This document shows positions 26,446 to 35,697 of a stretch of 49,326 nucleotides of DNA, in pieces. Under the pieces are notes generated by a model that worked only from the letters and a program-made list of their open reading frames with translations, did not search any database and was not told the DNA's origin. The translations under genes and the position numbers were made by a program. The DNA is taken from the NCBI GenBank assembly GCA_003838145.1, contig QYZZ01000108.1, positions 1 through 49,326 of the forward strand. Direction: 5' to 3'. This stretch comes from Tindallia sp. MSAO_Bac2 (GTDB lineage: Bacteria > Bacillota > Clostridia > Peptostreptococcales > Tindalliaceae). Positions within the stretch are counted from its first letter, which is position 1. Each line of letters begins with the position of its first letter.

Positions 26446-27771
26446 TTACCCTGTTTTGCCAGCTCGAGATCTTTCTTTCAATTCAGGTTGGATTTTGCGA
26501 ACAAAATCTGCAATTGGACGATGTCCGGGGCATACATATGAGCATATACCGCAATCCATACAATCTGAAGCATTCCATTTTTCCAGCAGGTCATATAGTT
26601 CCGCTTCTGCATATATACTAAGCTGGTTCGGATAAAGATGCATGGGACAGTATTCAACACACTTGCCGCAACGAACACAATCTGTATATGGAACTTCTGC
26701 GGATGCCATATCCGGCGGAAGTACCAGAATTCCCGTTGCACTTTTTACAATTCCGGGCTCCAGGGTAGTGAGCGCTTTGCCTGTCATGGGGCCTCCCATT
26801 ACAATTTTACAGCCTTCTTCAGGCACCACGTCGCATTGTTGCAAAATAAAATCAACCGGCGTTCCTATTTTCACTATATAGTTTCCCGGTTTGCCAACTT
26901 TAGGCCCACTGACAGTTACGACTCTTTCAATCAATGGTTTTCCATATACGACAGCTTCATACCCGGCTATCGTTGTACCAACATTACGAACCACACAGCC
27001 TAAATCTGCTGACCTGGCACCACGGGGAACATCTCTTCCGGTGATTGCTTTAATCAGTGTTGATTTATATCCTTGGGGATACTTAACTTCCAACGGCACA
27101 ACTTCCATCCCCGGTTCATTTTCAAGCATCTTCTGCAATTTATCAATAGCGTCAGGCTTATTTACTTCGATGCCAATATAGCATTTCTCAGCTCCGATAC
27201 ACCTCATCATGATTTTTGCTCCAGCAATAAGTTCTTCTGATTTTTCCAGCATCAAGCGATGATCACAGGTTAAAAAGGGTTCGCATTCCGCTCCATTTAA
27301 CAAAAGTGAATCAACTGGTGTTTTGGGGCTTATATTTGCGTGGGTAGGGAATGCAGCTCCTCCCATTCCCACCAGACCAGCTTCTCGAATAGCACTTCTC
27401 AGTTCTTCCACACTCATCGATTCCGGATCCCTTTGAACAGTAGGATGGAATTCATGTTCATCACCTTCTGACTCAATTCTGACAGACAAAGCCTCTCCAC
27501 CTGCATAATAGGGAAAATAATCAACATCTGTTACAACTCCATTTGCACTGGCATGTACGGGCGCACTGATAAATTCCGTGCTGTCGCCTATCTTCTGTCC
27601 AACTTTGACTTTGTCACCTTTTTTAACCAATGGCTCATTTGGAGCCCCAATATGCTGGGATAACGGTATAATAACGTATGGAGCAACAGCCATTTTTTCT
27701 ATTTCTATGTGCTCTGTCCAAGATTTATAATGTGGAATATGGGCGCCACCTTTAAAGGTTTTTGCTTTCAC
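26446..27771 (-). CDS. rnfC: RnfC-family NAD(H)/FMN iron-sulfur subunit
   Basis: The cytosolic NAD(H)-oxidising or NAD+-reducing module of Rnf-type complexes, 441 residues, full length. N-terminal GGAHIPHYK corresponds to the family GGIHPPEYK block and is followed by a biotinyl-like fold to about 100. The NADH/FMN region has AGLVGMGGAAFPTH (132-144) and LLLNGAECEPFLTCDHRLM (156-174). A SLBB-like stretch follows. Two [4Fe-4S] motifs end it: Cys365, 368, 371, 375 and Cys404, 407, 410, 414. The start is GTG with a perfect AAGGAGGTGA. It lies directly between the formate dehydrogenase beta subunit gene and rnfD, so it probably links formate oxidation to NAD+. Confidence 0.94.
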   Translation of the reverse strand: MKAKTFKGGAHIPHYKSWTEHIEIEKMAVAPYVIIPLSQHIGAPNEPLVKKGDKVKVGQKIGDSTEFISAPVHASANGVVTDVDYFPYYAGGEALSVRIESEGDEHEFHPTVQRDPESMSVEELRSAIREAGLVGMGGAAFPTHANISPKTPVDSLLLNGAECEPFLTCDHRLMLEKSEELIAGAKIMMRCIGAEKCYIGIEVNKPDAIDKLQKMLENEPGMEVVPLEVKYPQGYKSTLIKAITGRDVPRGARSADLGCVVRNVGTTIAGYEAVVYGKPLIERVVTVSGPKVGKPGNYIVKIGTPVDFILQQCDVVPEEGCKIVMGGPMTGKALTTLEPGIVKSATGILVLPPDMASAEVPYTDCVRCGKCVEYCPMHLYPNQLSIYAEAELYDLLEKWNASDCMDCGICSYVCPGHRPIADFVRKIQPELKERSRAGKTG

Positions 27772-27791
27772 GACCTCACCTCCTTTTTCAG

Positions 27792-28598
27792 TTATCCTTT
27801 ATAATCCGAAGGGTTTGTTTCTTTATTTTTTTTAGCGGCATCTTTCAGTTCCCGACTTTTATTGTAATTCGTCCATAGTCCAAGACCCATTGCCAAAACC
27901 ACAAAAATTCTCAGGGGTTTAAATAGCATACTCCATAATCTTGCCTGCAATGGAACTTCAGGAGCCAGCGGAAGATTATACTGCGAAGGTGTATCTTCAA
28001 GAATATACATCATACCGGTTCCACCAACTTCATCCAGCCCATAGAGTGTTGCTTGCTGGCTGCCATGATTTTGAAGATGCATAACACGTTGACTTGCACG
28101 GTTAATTAAATCTCTTCTCTCACCAAAATCTATGGCTCCAGTCGGACAGGCGGCGGCACAGGCAGGTTTGTATCCATTTGAAACCCGGTCATAACAAAAC
28201 GTGCATTTAGTTGGCAAGTCTGTTTTTCTGTCAAAACTGATCACTTTAAAAGGACAGTTTGCCGCACAATAATTACACCCAATGCATTTATTAAAATCTA
28301 TGTCTACCGCACCGGTGTCCGTATGATAAATGGCCCCCACCGGACAGACAATTTCACAGGCAGCATCCGTACAGTGCATACATCGCTGGTTTCCAAAATA
28401 CCACTTAACTCCATTGTCTGTCTCTTTTTCCTGAAAAGTAACTCTCATCCAGGTTAAGGGCGATACTCTTGGAGGATTTTCATAGCTTCCCGTAAATTCC
28501 GTGGAATCTGCTGGTAATTGATTCCACTGCTTACAGGCAACCTGGCAAGCTCTGCACCCCATGCATTTTGATGTATCAATCAGGATGGATTGTGCCAT
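27792..28598 (-). CDS. fdnH: Formate dehydrogenase-type iron-sulfur (beta) subunit with C-terminal membrane anchor
   Basis: Electron-transfer subunit of 268 residues with four [4Fe-4S] motifs: CMGCRACQVAC (from residue 12), CMHCTDAACEIVC, CIGCNYCAANC and CTFCYDR followed by CAAAC. A single hydrophobic helix (IFVVLAMGLGLW) near residues 232-243 precedes a lysine-rich tail, like the anchor helix of E. coli FdnH. It has no signal peptide and would be co-exported by the Tat system with the alpha subunit. It begins three bases after the alpha gene. The usual next gene, the cytochrome b gamma subunit, is absent; rnfC comes instead. Confidence 0.94.
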   Translation of the reverse strand: MAQSILIDTSKCMGCRACQVACKQWNQLPADSTEFTGSYENPPRVSPLTWMRVTFQEKETDNGVKWYFGNQRCMHCTDAACEIVCPVGAIYHTDTGAVDIDFNKCIGCNYCAANCPFKVISFDRKTDLPTKCTFCYDRVSNGYKPACAAACPTGAIDFGERRDLINRASQRVMHLQNHGSQQATLYGLDEVGGTGMMYILEDTPSQYNLPLAPEVPLQARLWSMLFKPLRIFVVLAMGLGLWTNYNKSRELKDAAKKNKETNPSDYKG

Positions 28599-28601
28599 TG
28601 A

Positions 28602-31601
28602 TTACACCACCTTTCGTATGTTACAGAGGAATGCTTTATATTCTGGAATGGTGGTATTTGGGTCACCAAATGATGGGGTTATATCATTGGCTACCGGTCC
28701 TTTGGATAGTCCGGCAAATCCCCAGTGCCATATAATGCCAACCATTTCCAATGTTTTTCCACCAGCGTTGAATGACTTAATTCTTGGTGTGACGCATACA
28801 GGTGCTTCAAACTCACCACGGTGACTTGATACAATAACTTTTTCACCATTTGTTACACCAACTTTTTGCGCCAGCGATGGGCTGATTTCTACAAATAAAC
28901 TAGGCATTGCCTCCACCAGCCATGGCATATTCCTCGTCATCATTCCAGTCTGATAGTGTTCGCTCAAACGATAGGAAGTTGCAATTATAGGAAACTGGTT
29001 TTCTTCTGCCGATCCCCTATCCTCCGGGTACCATACTGTAGAGCATGGATTGAACTGTACGCCTGAAAACTGATTCAACAATGGACTTTCCCATGGTTCA
29101 TAATGCTCCGGGAATGGCCCGTCTGCCATAGCATTACTAAACAGCCTAGATACCCCTTCAGCAGTCATAATGAAAGGACGTTTCGCAGATTCCTCTGGCG
29201 GCAAGCTGGCATTAAAATCTGGAACATCAAGGGATTCCCATTCAATTCCATTCCAGGCGAACAGGGGTAAATCAGGATTCCACGGATTACCCTGCGGATC
29301 CGCTGAACACCGATTGTAAATGATTCTTCGGTTAACGGGCCATGCATATGCCCAGTCCGGATGATTACCTATCCCTTCCGTTTCACGTATTCGTTTCTGA
29401 CAAGCAGGTTCATCCGGGTCAGCGTAATAACCTGCATATATCCAGTTTCCACTGGATGTGCTTCCATCGTCCTGCAGCTGTGCAAAGCTTGTAATAAGGT
29501 TTCCGGTGGTCAGGTCTTTTCCATTTATTTCCTGGGCTACTTCAGCTGAGCTGGCATTTTCACCATAATCCCAGTTCATTTTTAAAATTGGATCAGGAAA
29601 GGCACCGCCACTAGTTTCATATTCTTTACGAACTGCTTTAAACAGACGATCAACAATCCATAAATCCGGTTTTGCATCTCCCGGTGGTTCAATGGCTGCA
29701 TAACGCCATTGAATCCATCTGCCGCTGTTACTAATGGTTCCGTCTCTTTCAATGTGCAGCGCTGCCGGCAGCAGGAACACCTCTGTATCAATTTCCTCAG
29801 GATTAACTCCAGGTTCTTTCCAAAATGTAGCCGTTTCATTTTCAAAAATATCAACGGATATTATCCAGTCCAATTTTCTGGAGTAATCTCTTTTTCTTCC
29901 TGCTGTAGGTCCTCCTACAGCAGGGTTATCCGCCCAGCATATCATGCCTTTGATTTCGCCTTCGCCCGTGTATTTTGAACTGGCAATATGCGATCGCTCT
30001 TTATCCAGTTTTGGCAGATAATCATAACAGAAATCATTGTCTGGAGTTGCGTATTCACCCCAGAATGCCTTTAGTAAACTGTTAAAAAACTTAGGTCTGT
30101 TTTCCCAGTAACCTCCTGGTGTTGTGGCATGATAGTCAGCCAGTGTTGGGTGTGACTTTTCATGAGGAACCGGCATATAACCCGGAATAATGTGGTAGAG
30201 CATTGCCATATCTGTTGAACCCTGTACATTGGACTGCCCTCTCTGTGCATTTACACCGCCTCCAGGACGGCCCATATTGCCTAAAATTGACTGTAAGATA
30301 GCTATTGCCCTTACAGCCTCTGCACCGTGAGAAAACTGAGTAATGCCCATGGCATACATAACGTTTCCAGCCTTTTTAGGATCACCGGTGTCGCAAAACA
30401 GTTCCGCACATTCTTCCAGGGTTTTCAAAGGACAACCCGTTGTTTCACTGACTGATTTTAGATCGTATCGGCTGAAATGCTTTTTCATCAACTGATAAAC
30501 AGAATTAGGGTCCGCCAGCGTCTCATCTCTGACAATCTCTCCGTCACCATTCAGCTGGTAACTCCAGCTGCTTTTATCATATACATTTTTTTCTCCACCT
30601 ATGCCGTCGTCTTCTGTGGCAGCTCCGGAAAAATAACCATCCTCAAAATCAAATTCAGGGCTTACCAGGAAAGATGCATTTGTATAATGAATCAAATATT
30701 CTTCATGCACCAGATCATTTTTTAAAGCATAATTAATTAACCCGTTCAGAAAAGCAACGTTTGTTCCGGGTCTAATTGGAACGTAAAGATCTGACAGAGC
30801 AGCTGTTCTTGTAAAACGCGGGTCGACACAAATCAGTTTTCCGCCTTTATCTTTAGCTTTTTGAATCCATTTCATGGAAACTGGGTGATTTTCTGCAGTA
30901 TTTAGTCCGATGTTCATCAATACATCCGAATACTGATAATCACTCCAGTGATTTGTCATTGCACCTCTTCCAAATGTGGCGCCAAGCCCGGCGACCGTCA
31001 CAGAATGTCAGAGTCTTGCACAATGATCAATGTTAACCAGCCCGAGGGCTCTTGCCGTTTTGTGATATAAATAGTTTTCCTCGTTATTGCACATGGCACT
31101 TCCCAGCCAGGAAATTGCAGGATTTCTATTTACGGTAACACCTTCAGAATTTACTTCAATGAAATGATCGTCCCGTGTTTTTTTAATCCTCTTTGCAACA
31201 GTTTCCAGCGCCCAGTCCCAATCCACCACTTCCCACTCCGATGCCTTTGGCGCCCGGTATAATACCTGCGTTACACGATTAGGATTTGGAATTATATTTC
31301 CATCCTCATCATACACATTTGCCATGTTAAAAAGTGAACTGCCTTTACTGCACAAAGTTCCTTCATTTACCGGGTGATCCGGATCTCCTTCCGTATTAAT
31401 CAACTGACCGTCACGCACATGACATATGATGCCGCATCCGACTCCGCAGAATGGACATATTGTAGTTATTTCCCGGGAATAATGAAGCCTGAATCCGCGG
31501 GTGGTGCCTTCAGCTGTTGGTTTAAAGCCAAAGCTGTATAAAGTTGTTGCAGCAGCAGCTGTTCCACCTACTTTTAAGAACTGCCTTCTGGACAATTTCA
31601 T
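28602..31601 (-). CDS. fdnG: Formate dehydrogenase alpha subunit, selenocysteine-containing, Tat-exported
   Basis: Molybdo/tungsto-bis-PGD catalytic subunit oxidising formate to CO2, 999 residues. The frame is continuous only if UGA at 31010-31008 (codon 198) is selenocysteine. The surroundings, [28 protein letters not shown], match the E. coli FdnG/FdoG active site, where Sec is at 196, so readthrough is secure. The N terminus MKLSRRQFLKVGG with a following hydrophobic stretch is a twin-arginine signal peptide, so the enzyme faces outwards. A [4Fe-4S] cluster is bound by Cys49, 52, 56 and 84. The C-terminal molydopterin-dinucleotide domain is present (VGVTNGEKVIVSSHRGEFEA). It sits between fdhE and the beta subunit gene with 3-14 base spacings. 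Confidence 0.96.
30980..31010 (-). promoter_or_regulatory. Candidate SECIS hairpin of the formate dehydrogenase gene
   Basis: Fourteen bases after the UGA, CGCC (30993-30990) pairs with GGCG (30983-30980) around GGGCUU. The stem is shorter than those of the other two UGA sites here, so the exact fold is uncertain, although selenocysteine itself is secure from the protein. Confidence 0.5.
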
Positions 31602-31615
31602 TCCTTTTTCACCCC

Positions 31616-32476
31616 CTACTTTCCACTACCTCTCCAGTTTTCACTTTTTCTGACAGACTCACTCCATACAAGCTCAGATCCAGGCAGAAATCCTTCATTA
31701 ACAGCCAAATCATCAATCACCAGTGTTGCAAAGTGGTATAAAGGAAGCAATGGTCTGAAGCCTTCTACTTCTCTGAAATCAAAAACTTTAACATATTGTT
31801 TACACTGATGACATATATAGACTCTGACACCTGGTATTTCATCAACCTGGAAAAAACCGAGCTTGCTTTGCTCTTTTTCAAAGCAGTATGGGCATGTAAT
31901 TCTTTCTACTGTCCAGCGATGACCACATAGCCAGCATTCTAGTTCGCGATAACCTTCTTCAGAATGGAGCATCCCATAGTGGGGTTTTGTTGAACAACGT
32001 GGACACCCGGCATTTGTTTTTATTTCTTTGAAAGCTTCATCTTTTCCTTCATCTTTTGCTTCGTTTTTAATACGGTATAAATAGCCGAAGGCAAGTGTTA
32101 AAGTCCATGTTTCAACATCAGAACTGATCCATTCACTCTTATGGCTAATAAACTGACTGATTTTTTCCGGCCAGAAAATATTTTTGCTGCCAGATATCAT
32201 TTTTTCATATTCTTCCCATTTTGATGCTGCCAGCATCACAGCTTTCAATTTTTCTTTGTCTTTTTGAAAAACTGTTCCAAAAACATTTTTTACGTGCTCT
32301 GTAACCATCTCTCCATAATTGCTGTCATTCACAAGATTCATTCTTTTTCTATTGCCATCTTTTTCAGCGATACGATAATACTCTTTAAGCACATCAGCTC
32401 CTTCCCTAAAAAACGGATACCATTTAAGACAATGATATTGCGACTGATTAAAATCCCCATTTCCGATCGGGTACAT
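31616..32476 (-). CDS. fdhE: FdhE-family formate dehydrogenase maturation protein
   Basis: A 286-residue protein with the FdhE zinc/iron-binding architecture: pairs of cysteines CPRCSTKPHYG, CWLCGHRW, CPYCFEKEQ and CHQCKQYV between residues about 160 and 230, preceded by an alpha-helical domain. In E. coli FdhE binds the Tat-dependent formate dehydrogenases before export. Its presence supports the alpha subunit being an exported FdnG-type enzyme. It is the first gene of the operon, starting with AAGGGGG upstream, and ends 14 bases before the fdnG start. The 252-base AT-rich gap upstream, shared with the divergent aminopeptidase gene, must hold its promoter, but no box pair is clear enough to call. 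Confidence 0.88.
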   Translation of the reverse strand: MYPIGNGDFNQSQYHCLKWYPFFREGADVLKEYYRIAEKDGNRKRMNLVNDSNYGEMVTEHVKNVFGTVFQKDKEKLKAVMLAASKWEEYEKMISGSKNIFWPEKISQFISHKSEWISSDVETWTLTLAFGYLYRIKNEAKDEGKDEAFKEIKTNAGCPRCSTKPHYGMLHSEEGYRELECWLCGHRWTVERITCPYCFEKEQSKLGFFQVDEIPGVRVYICHQCKQYVKVFDFREVEGFRPLLPLYHFATLVIDDLAVNEGFLPGSELVWSESVRKSENWRGSGK

Positions 32477-32728
32477 AACACACCCCCTTTTTTCACGAAA
32501 TCCGTTAATAATATAACAAATAAATGTATATCTATACTATTATTCGAATGTTCTGAATTATTCTCTAGGTTTATTTTACTTCAATATAATAATTTAATCA
32601 AGGACATACGTCTTTTATAAAAGGGCTTTATTCACTCGAAGGTTAATTAGCCACTTTTCTTTTATTGCATTTTAGGTTATCCTGAATAACAGTAGCCTTA
32701 GAATTTATAGTTTTGAAAGGAGTTTGTC

Positions 32729-33967
32729 ATGAAACTTGAGCAATTGCAAAAATATGCTGAAACAGTTATTAAAATAGGTGTCAATTTACAACAAGGCGAG
32801 AAATTAGTGATTAAATCACCGATTGAAACCGCTGAGTTCGCAAGAACCCTCGCTACTTTCGCCTTCGAGGCAGGAGCAGGAGATGTAATCATTGACTGGA
32901 AGGATGAACTTTATTCAAAAATCAGATATCAAAAGGCACCCAAAGATGTATTCGATTCATTCCCCCAGTGGAAAAAAGATTTTCATATGCAGCTGGCTGA
33001 GGATGGTGCAGCCTTCATTAGTATCGCTGCCAATGACCCGGAGTTGATGAAAGATGTCAATCCTGATGTGCTCATGAGACACCAGAAAACCATTAATACA
33101 GCCCTCAAGGAATACCGTGACCGATTGATGGGAAATAAGAACGCCTGGAATGTCATAGCGTTTCCTACCAAGTCCTGGGCTAAGAAGGTATTCCCAACCC
33201 TTACGGAAGAAAAAGCGGTTGAAAAACTTGGCGATGCAATTATTACCTCCGTAAGAGCTGATTTATCTGATCCAGTTGCTGCCTGGGAAACACATAAAAG
33301 AAATCTTAAAGAGCGCATGGATTTTATGAACCATCATCAATTCAAAAAGCTGCATTTTCAAAATAAACTGGGTACCGATCTTACGCTTGAACTTCCGGAA
33401 GGACATCTATGGACTGCCGGTGCAGAAGTGACACAGGATGGAATTGACTTTATTGCCAACATGCCTACAGAAGAAGTATTTACGCTTCCTCACAGGGATG
33501 GCGCTAACGGAAGGGTAGTCAGCTCTAAACCGCTGCCATATAACGGCAACCTTATAGAGGATTTTTCTCTCACTTTCCAAAATGGAGAAGTTATTGATTT
33601 CTCTGCCGCTAAAGGCTATGAAACTTTAAAAGGGCTACTGGAAACCGATGAAGGCTCACTTCGACTGGGTGAAGTCGCCCTTGTGCCACACGATTCTCCC
33701 ATTTCCAATTCCGGAATACTTTTTTTCAATACCCTCTTTGATGAGAATGCTTCCTGTCACTTGGCCCTGGGGAAAGCTTATCCGGTTTGTCTGAAAGATG
33801 GCAATAAAATGACACCGGAGGAGTTAGCCTCCGCCGGTGTCAATGAATCCCTGGTACATGAAGATTTTATGATCGGAACCTCTGATATGAATATTGTTGG
33901 TATCAGGAAAGATGGAAAGGAAATTTCAATTTTTAAAGATGGGAATTTTATCGACACAAAACTTTAA
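32729..33967 (+). CDS. M29-family metalloaminopeptidase
   Basis: Cytosolic aminopeptidase of the AmpS/PepS/aminopeptidase T family, 412 residues, the normal length. The dinuclear metal site is spread over conserved blocks that are all present: NMPTEEVFTLPHRDGANG, LGEVALVPHDSPIS, LFDENASCHLALG and VHEDFMIGTSDM near the C terminus. GAAAGGAG lies seven bases before the start. It stands alone, divergent from fdhE and convergent with the cyclase gene. It would supply free amino acids from peptides, which suits an amino-acid fermenter. Confidence 0.95.
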   Translation: MKLEQLQKYAETVIKIGVNLQQGEKLVIKSPIETAEFARTLATFAFEAGAGDVIIDWKDELYSKIRYQKAPKDVFDSFPQWKKDFHMQLAEDGAAFISIAANDPELMKDVNPDVLMRHQKTINTALKEYRDRLMGNKNAWNVIAFPTKSWAKKVFPTLTEEKAVEKLGDAIITSVRADLSDPVAAWETHKRNLKERMDFMNHHQFKKLHFQNKLGTDLTLELPEGHLWTAGAEVTQDGIDFIANMPTEEVFTLPHRDGANGRVVSSKPLPYNGNLIEDFSLTFQNGEVIDFSAAKGYETLKGLLETDEGSLRLGEVALVPHDSPISNSGILFFNTLFDENASCHLALGKAYPVCLKDGNKMTPEELASAGVNESLVHEDFMIGTSDMNIVGIRKDGKEISIFKDGNFIDTKL

Positions 33968-33979
33968 ATATTTAGAGTA

Positions 33980-34618
33980 TCACTCTGTCAAATAAATGGC
34001 TCTTATGGGAGATCCGTCGCCGCCATCTATTTTTAAAGGTAAAAACAAAAAGGTTCCTTTTGCATCTGGAACATGGTCGAGATTGCATAGATTTTCTACA
34101 ATGAGAATATCCCGGGACATTAATGTTTCATGCCCACTGAAAATACTCTCTTTTGTTGGGTCTATGTTCAGCGTGTCTATGCCTATTAGAGAAATATCCA
34201 TACCAAGGATTGCCTTTACTGCTTCCTCTGAAAGGAAGGGATGGTTTAAATATTCTTCCGTTCCAAAGTACTTATCCCAACCAGTATTAAAAATGAGAAA
34301 CCCGCCGGGTTGAATCATTGAAGTAAATGGATCAATATCTTCTCTGTTGATGCTTTCGCCGGCTTTTTTATCTTTCACCCTTATTATGGTTCCCATTCCA
34401 ATAAATCTGTCAAGGGGTATCTCATCAATTGCAGCTCCCTGGCTGCTAAAATGCCAGGGAGCATCAATGTGTGTTCCTGAATGACTTCCAAGGCAAAGCC
34501 TTTCTACCTGACAACCATCTTTCTCATGAGTATCCCAAGCCTCAATATTCACTTCCGGATCACCAGGATATATTTGCATATTACTTGTGATTCGATGGCT
34601 TAAATCTACGATTTTCAT
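33980..34618 (-). CDS. Cyclase-family metal-dependent hydrolase (kynurenine-formamidase-like)
   Basis: A 212-residue member of the cyclase/KynB family (COG1878). The metal-binding signature HSGTHIDAPWHF is at about 46-57, with the N-terminal VDLSHRITSNMQIYPGDPE and a C-terminal GGDGSPIRAI typical of the group. Members hydrolyse N-formylkynurenine, cyclic amides or isatin; without other kynurenine genes nearby the substrate is open. Its ATG overlaps the stop of the upstream gene by four bases (ATGA), so they are translationally coupled. Confidence 0.9.
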   Translation of the reverse strand: MKIVDLSHRITSNMQIYPGDPEVNIEAWDTHEKDGCQVERLCLGSHSGTHIDAPWHFSSQGAAIDEIPLDRFIGMGTIIRVKDKKAGESINREDIDPFTSMIQPGGFLIFNTGWDKYFGTEEYLNHPFLSEEAVKAILGMDISLIGIDTLNIDPTKESIFSGHETLMSRDILIVENLCNLDHVPDAKGTFLFLPLKIDGGDGSPIRAIYLTE

Positions 34619-35034
34619 CTGCCTTCACCCTGTTTTTCCCTGACAATTTGATCCAGCAACTCCGCCGCCACAAACACAACTTTCCTGCATTTTACGGGAG
34701 CATCTTCACGATAATTCTTTTTAAGCTGATCACACTTAATTGATCCCATTTCTTCCTTAAACCGATACATATAGTCTGTCACCATTTCTTTCATTTGATG
34801 GCTTTCGTGAGCTTTTTCACGAACGAATAAAACGCCTAAAACAGCTATCGCTCCAGATAATGCACCGCATGTATCCTCAATTGCCATACCACCACCAAAT
34901 CCAGCCATAGTCTTAAGCGTGCTCTTTTCAAGTTTCAGATCATAAATGTCATTGGCAGAATAAATCATGGCTTCAGCACAATTCAAGTCATATTTGGGTG
35001 AATAGTATTCTACTGCTTTATCTTTCAGCATCAT
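34615..35034 (-). CDS. C_GCAxxG_C_C family putative redox protein
   Basis: A small cytosolic protein of 139 residues with the spaced cysteines that define this family: NCAEAMIYS (first Cys at about 19), DTCGALSGAIAVLG with the CGAxxG core, SIKCDQLKK and PVKCRKVV. Four cysteines could bind a metal or cluster or form disulfides. Family function is unknown although members are common in anaerobes and often sit beside redox enzymes. AGGAGG lies four to five bases before tandem ATG codons at 35034. It is coupled to the cyclase-family gene. Confidence 0.85.
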   Translation of the reverse strand: MMLKDKAVEYYSPKYDLNCAEAMIYSANDIYDLKLEKSTLKTMAGFGGGMAIEDTCGALSGAIAVLGVLFVREKAHESHQMKEMVTDYMYRFKEEMGSIKCDQLKKNYREDAPVKCRKVVFVAAELLDQIVREKQGEGR

Positions 35035-35118
35035 TATAACCTCCTACGAATAGTATAAGACAAGCTTAACATGTCTTCCTAAAACGAATATTATCATGTT
35101 ACCCCAATAAATATAAAG

Positions 35119-35151
35119 AAACCGGATAAACATGATGTGTTTACCCGGTTT
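35119..35151 (-). terminator. Terminator of panD
   Basis: AAACCGG and TAAACA (35119-35132) pair with TGTTTA and CCGGTTT (35138-35151), one A-C mismatch, TGATG loop. It lies 20 bases past the panD stop. T residues flank both sides, more on the plus strand. Confidence 0.75.
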
Positions 35152-35170
35152 TTTTAATTCACATAGAGTA

Positions 35171-35554
35171 TTATCTAATATCACCATGTTTTTCTTCATC
35201 AGCAATTTCAACTGGCGTGTTGTTCTCATCCACAAAAACAATTTTTGGTTTATATTCGCGTGCTTCTTCTTCGGACAACCAGCAATAAGCAATAATAATG
35301 CAGGTGTCTCCAGGTTGAACCAGTCTTGCCGCTGCACCGTTAAGGCAGATCATGCCACTGTTTCTTGTTCCTTCTATCACATAAGTTTCAAGGCGCTGGC
35401 CATTATTATTGTTAACTACCTGAACTTTTTCCCCCGGAAGAATTCCCGACTGGTCCAACAACTCTTTATCTATTGTTATGCTTCCAACATAATTGAGATT
35501 AGCTTCTGTAATAGTAGCTCTGTGGATCTTTCCCTTAAACATATTTAACAACAT
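35171..35554 (-). CDS. panD: Aspartate 1-decarboxylase proenzyme
   Basis: Makes beta-alanine for pantothenate. The proenzyme cleaves itself at Gly24-Ser25 to form the pyruvoyl cofactor. Counting from ATG 35554 that pair falls exactly in [21 protein letters not shown], the Tyr of [22 protein letters not shown] and the IIIAYCWLS block are typical. The start at 35554 is preferred to the in-frame TTG one codon earlier because it sets the canonical numbering. It has 127 residues. No panB or panC is adjacent, and a terminator separates it from the next gene. Confidence 0.96.
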   Translation of the reverse strand: MLLNMFKGKIHRATITEANLNYVGSITIDKELLDQSGILPGEKVQVVNNNNGQRLETYVIEGTRNSGMICLNGAAARLVQPGDTCIIIAYCWLSEEEAREYKPKIVFVDENNTPVEIADEEKHGDIR

Positions 35555-35697
35555 CAATTTTCACCAACCTAAAAGTTTTATACTTTAATTCTACATCATT
35601 TTAATAATAAATGCACGAATATTTTCATGTTTTGCCCATATTTCTAAAAAATGCCTGTTATCCTTGCATTTTAAATGAAATTTCATAATTTATTCTA

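Noticed and set aside
25467-27771. rnfC and rnfD as the left part of a normal complete Rnf operon.
   Set aside because: The next genes in the same direction are unrelated permeases behind a hairpin and a separate promoter; no rnfG, E, A or B follows within the window.
28602-31001. A separate 799-residue molybdopterin oxidoreductase starting at GTG 31001.
   Set aside because: It is the C-terminal part of the formate dehydrogenase alpha subunit, downstream of the selenocysteine UGA.
34615-35034. Idea that the C_GCAxxG_C_C gene also contains a hidden UGA-Sec codon, given its redox cysteines.
   Set aside because: The frame is complete with all expected cysteines as Cys codons, and the TGA at its end overlaps the next gene's ATG in a normal coupling arrangement.
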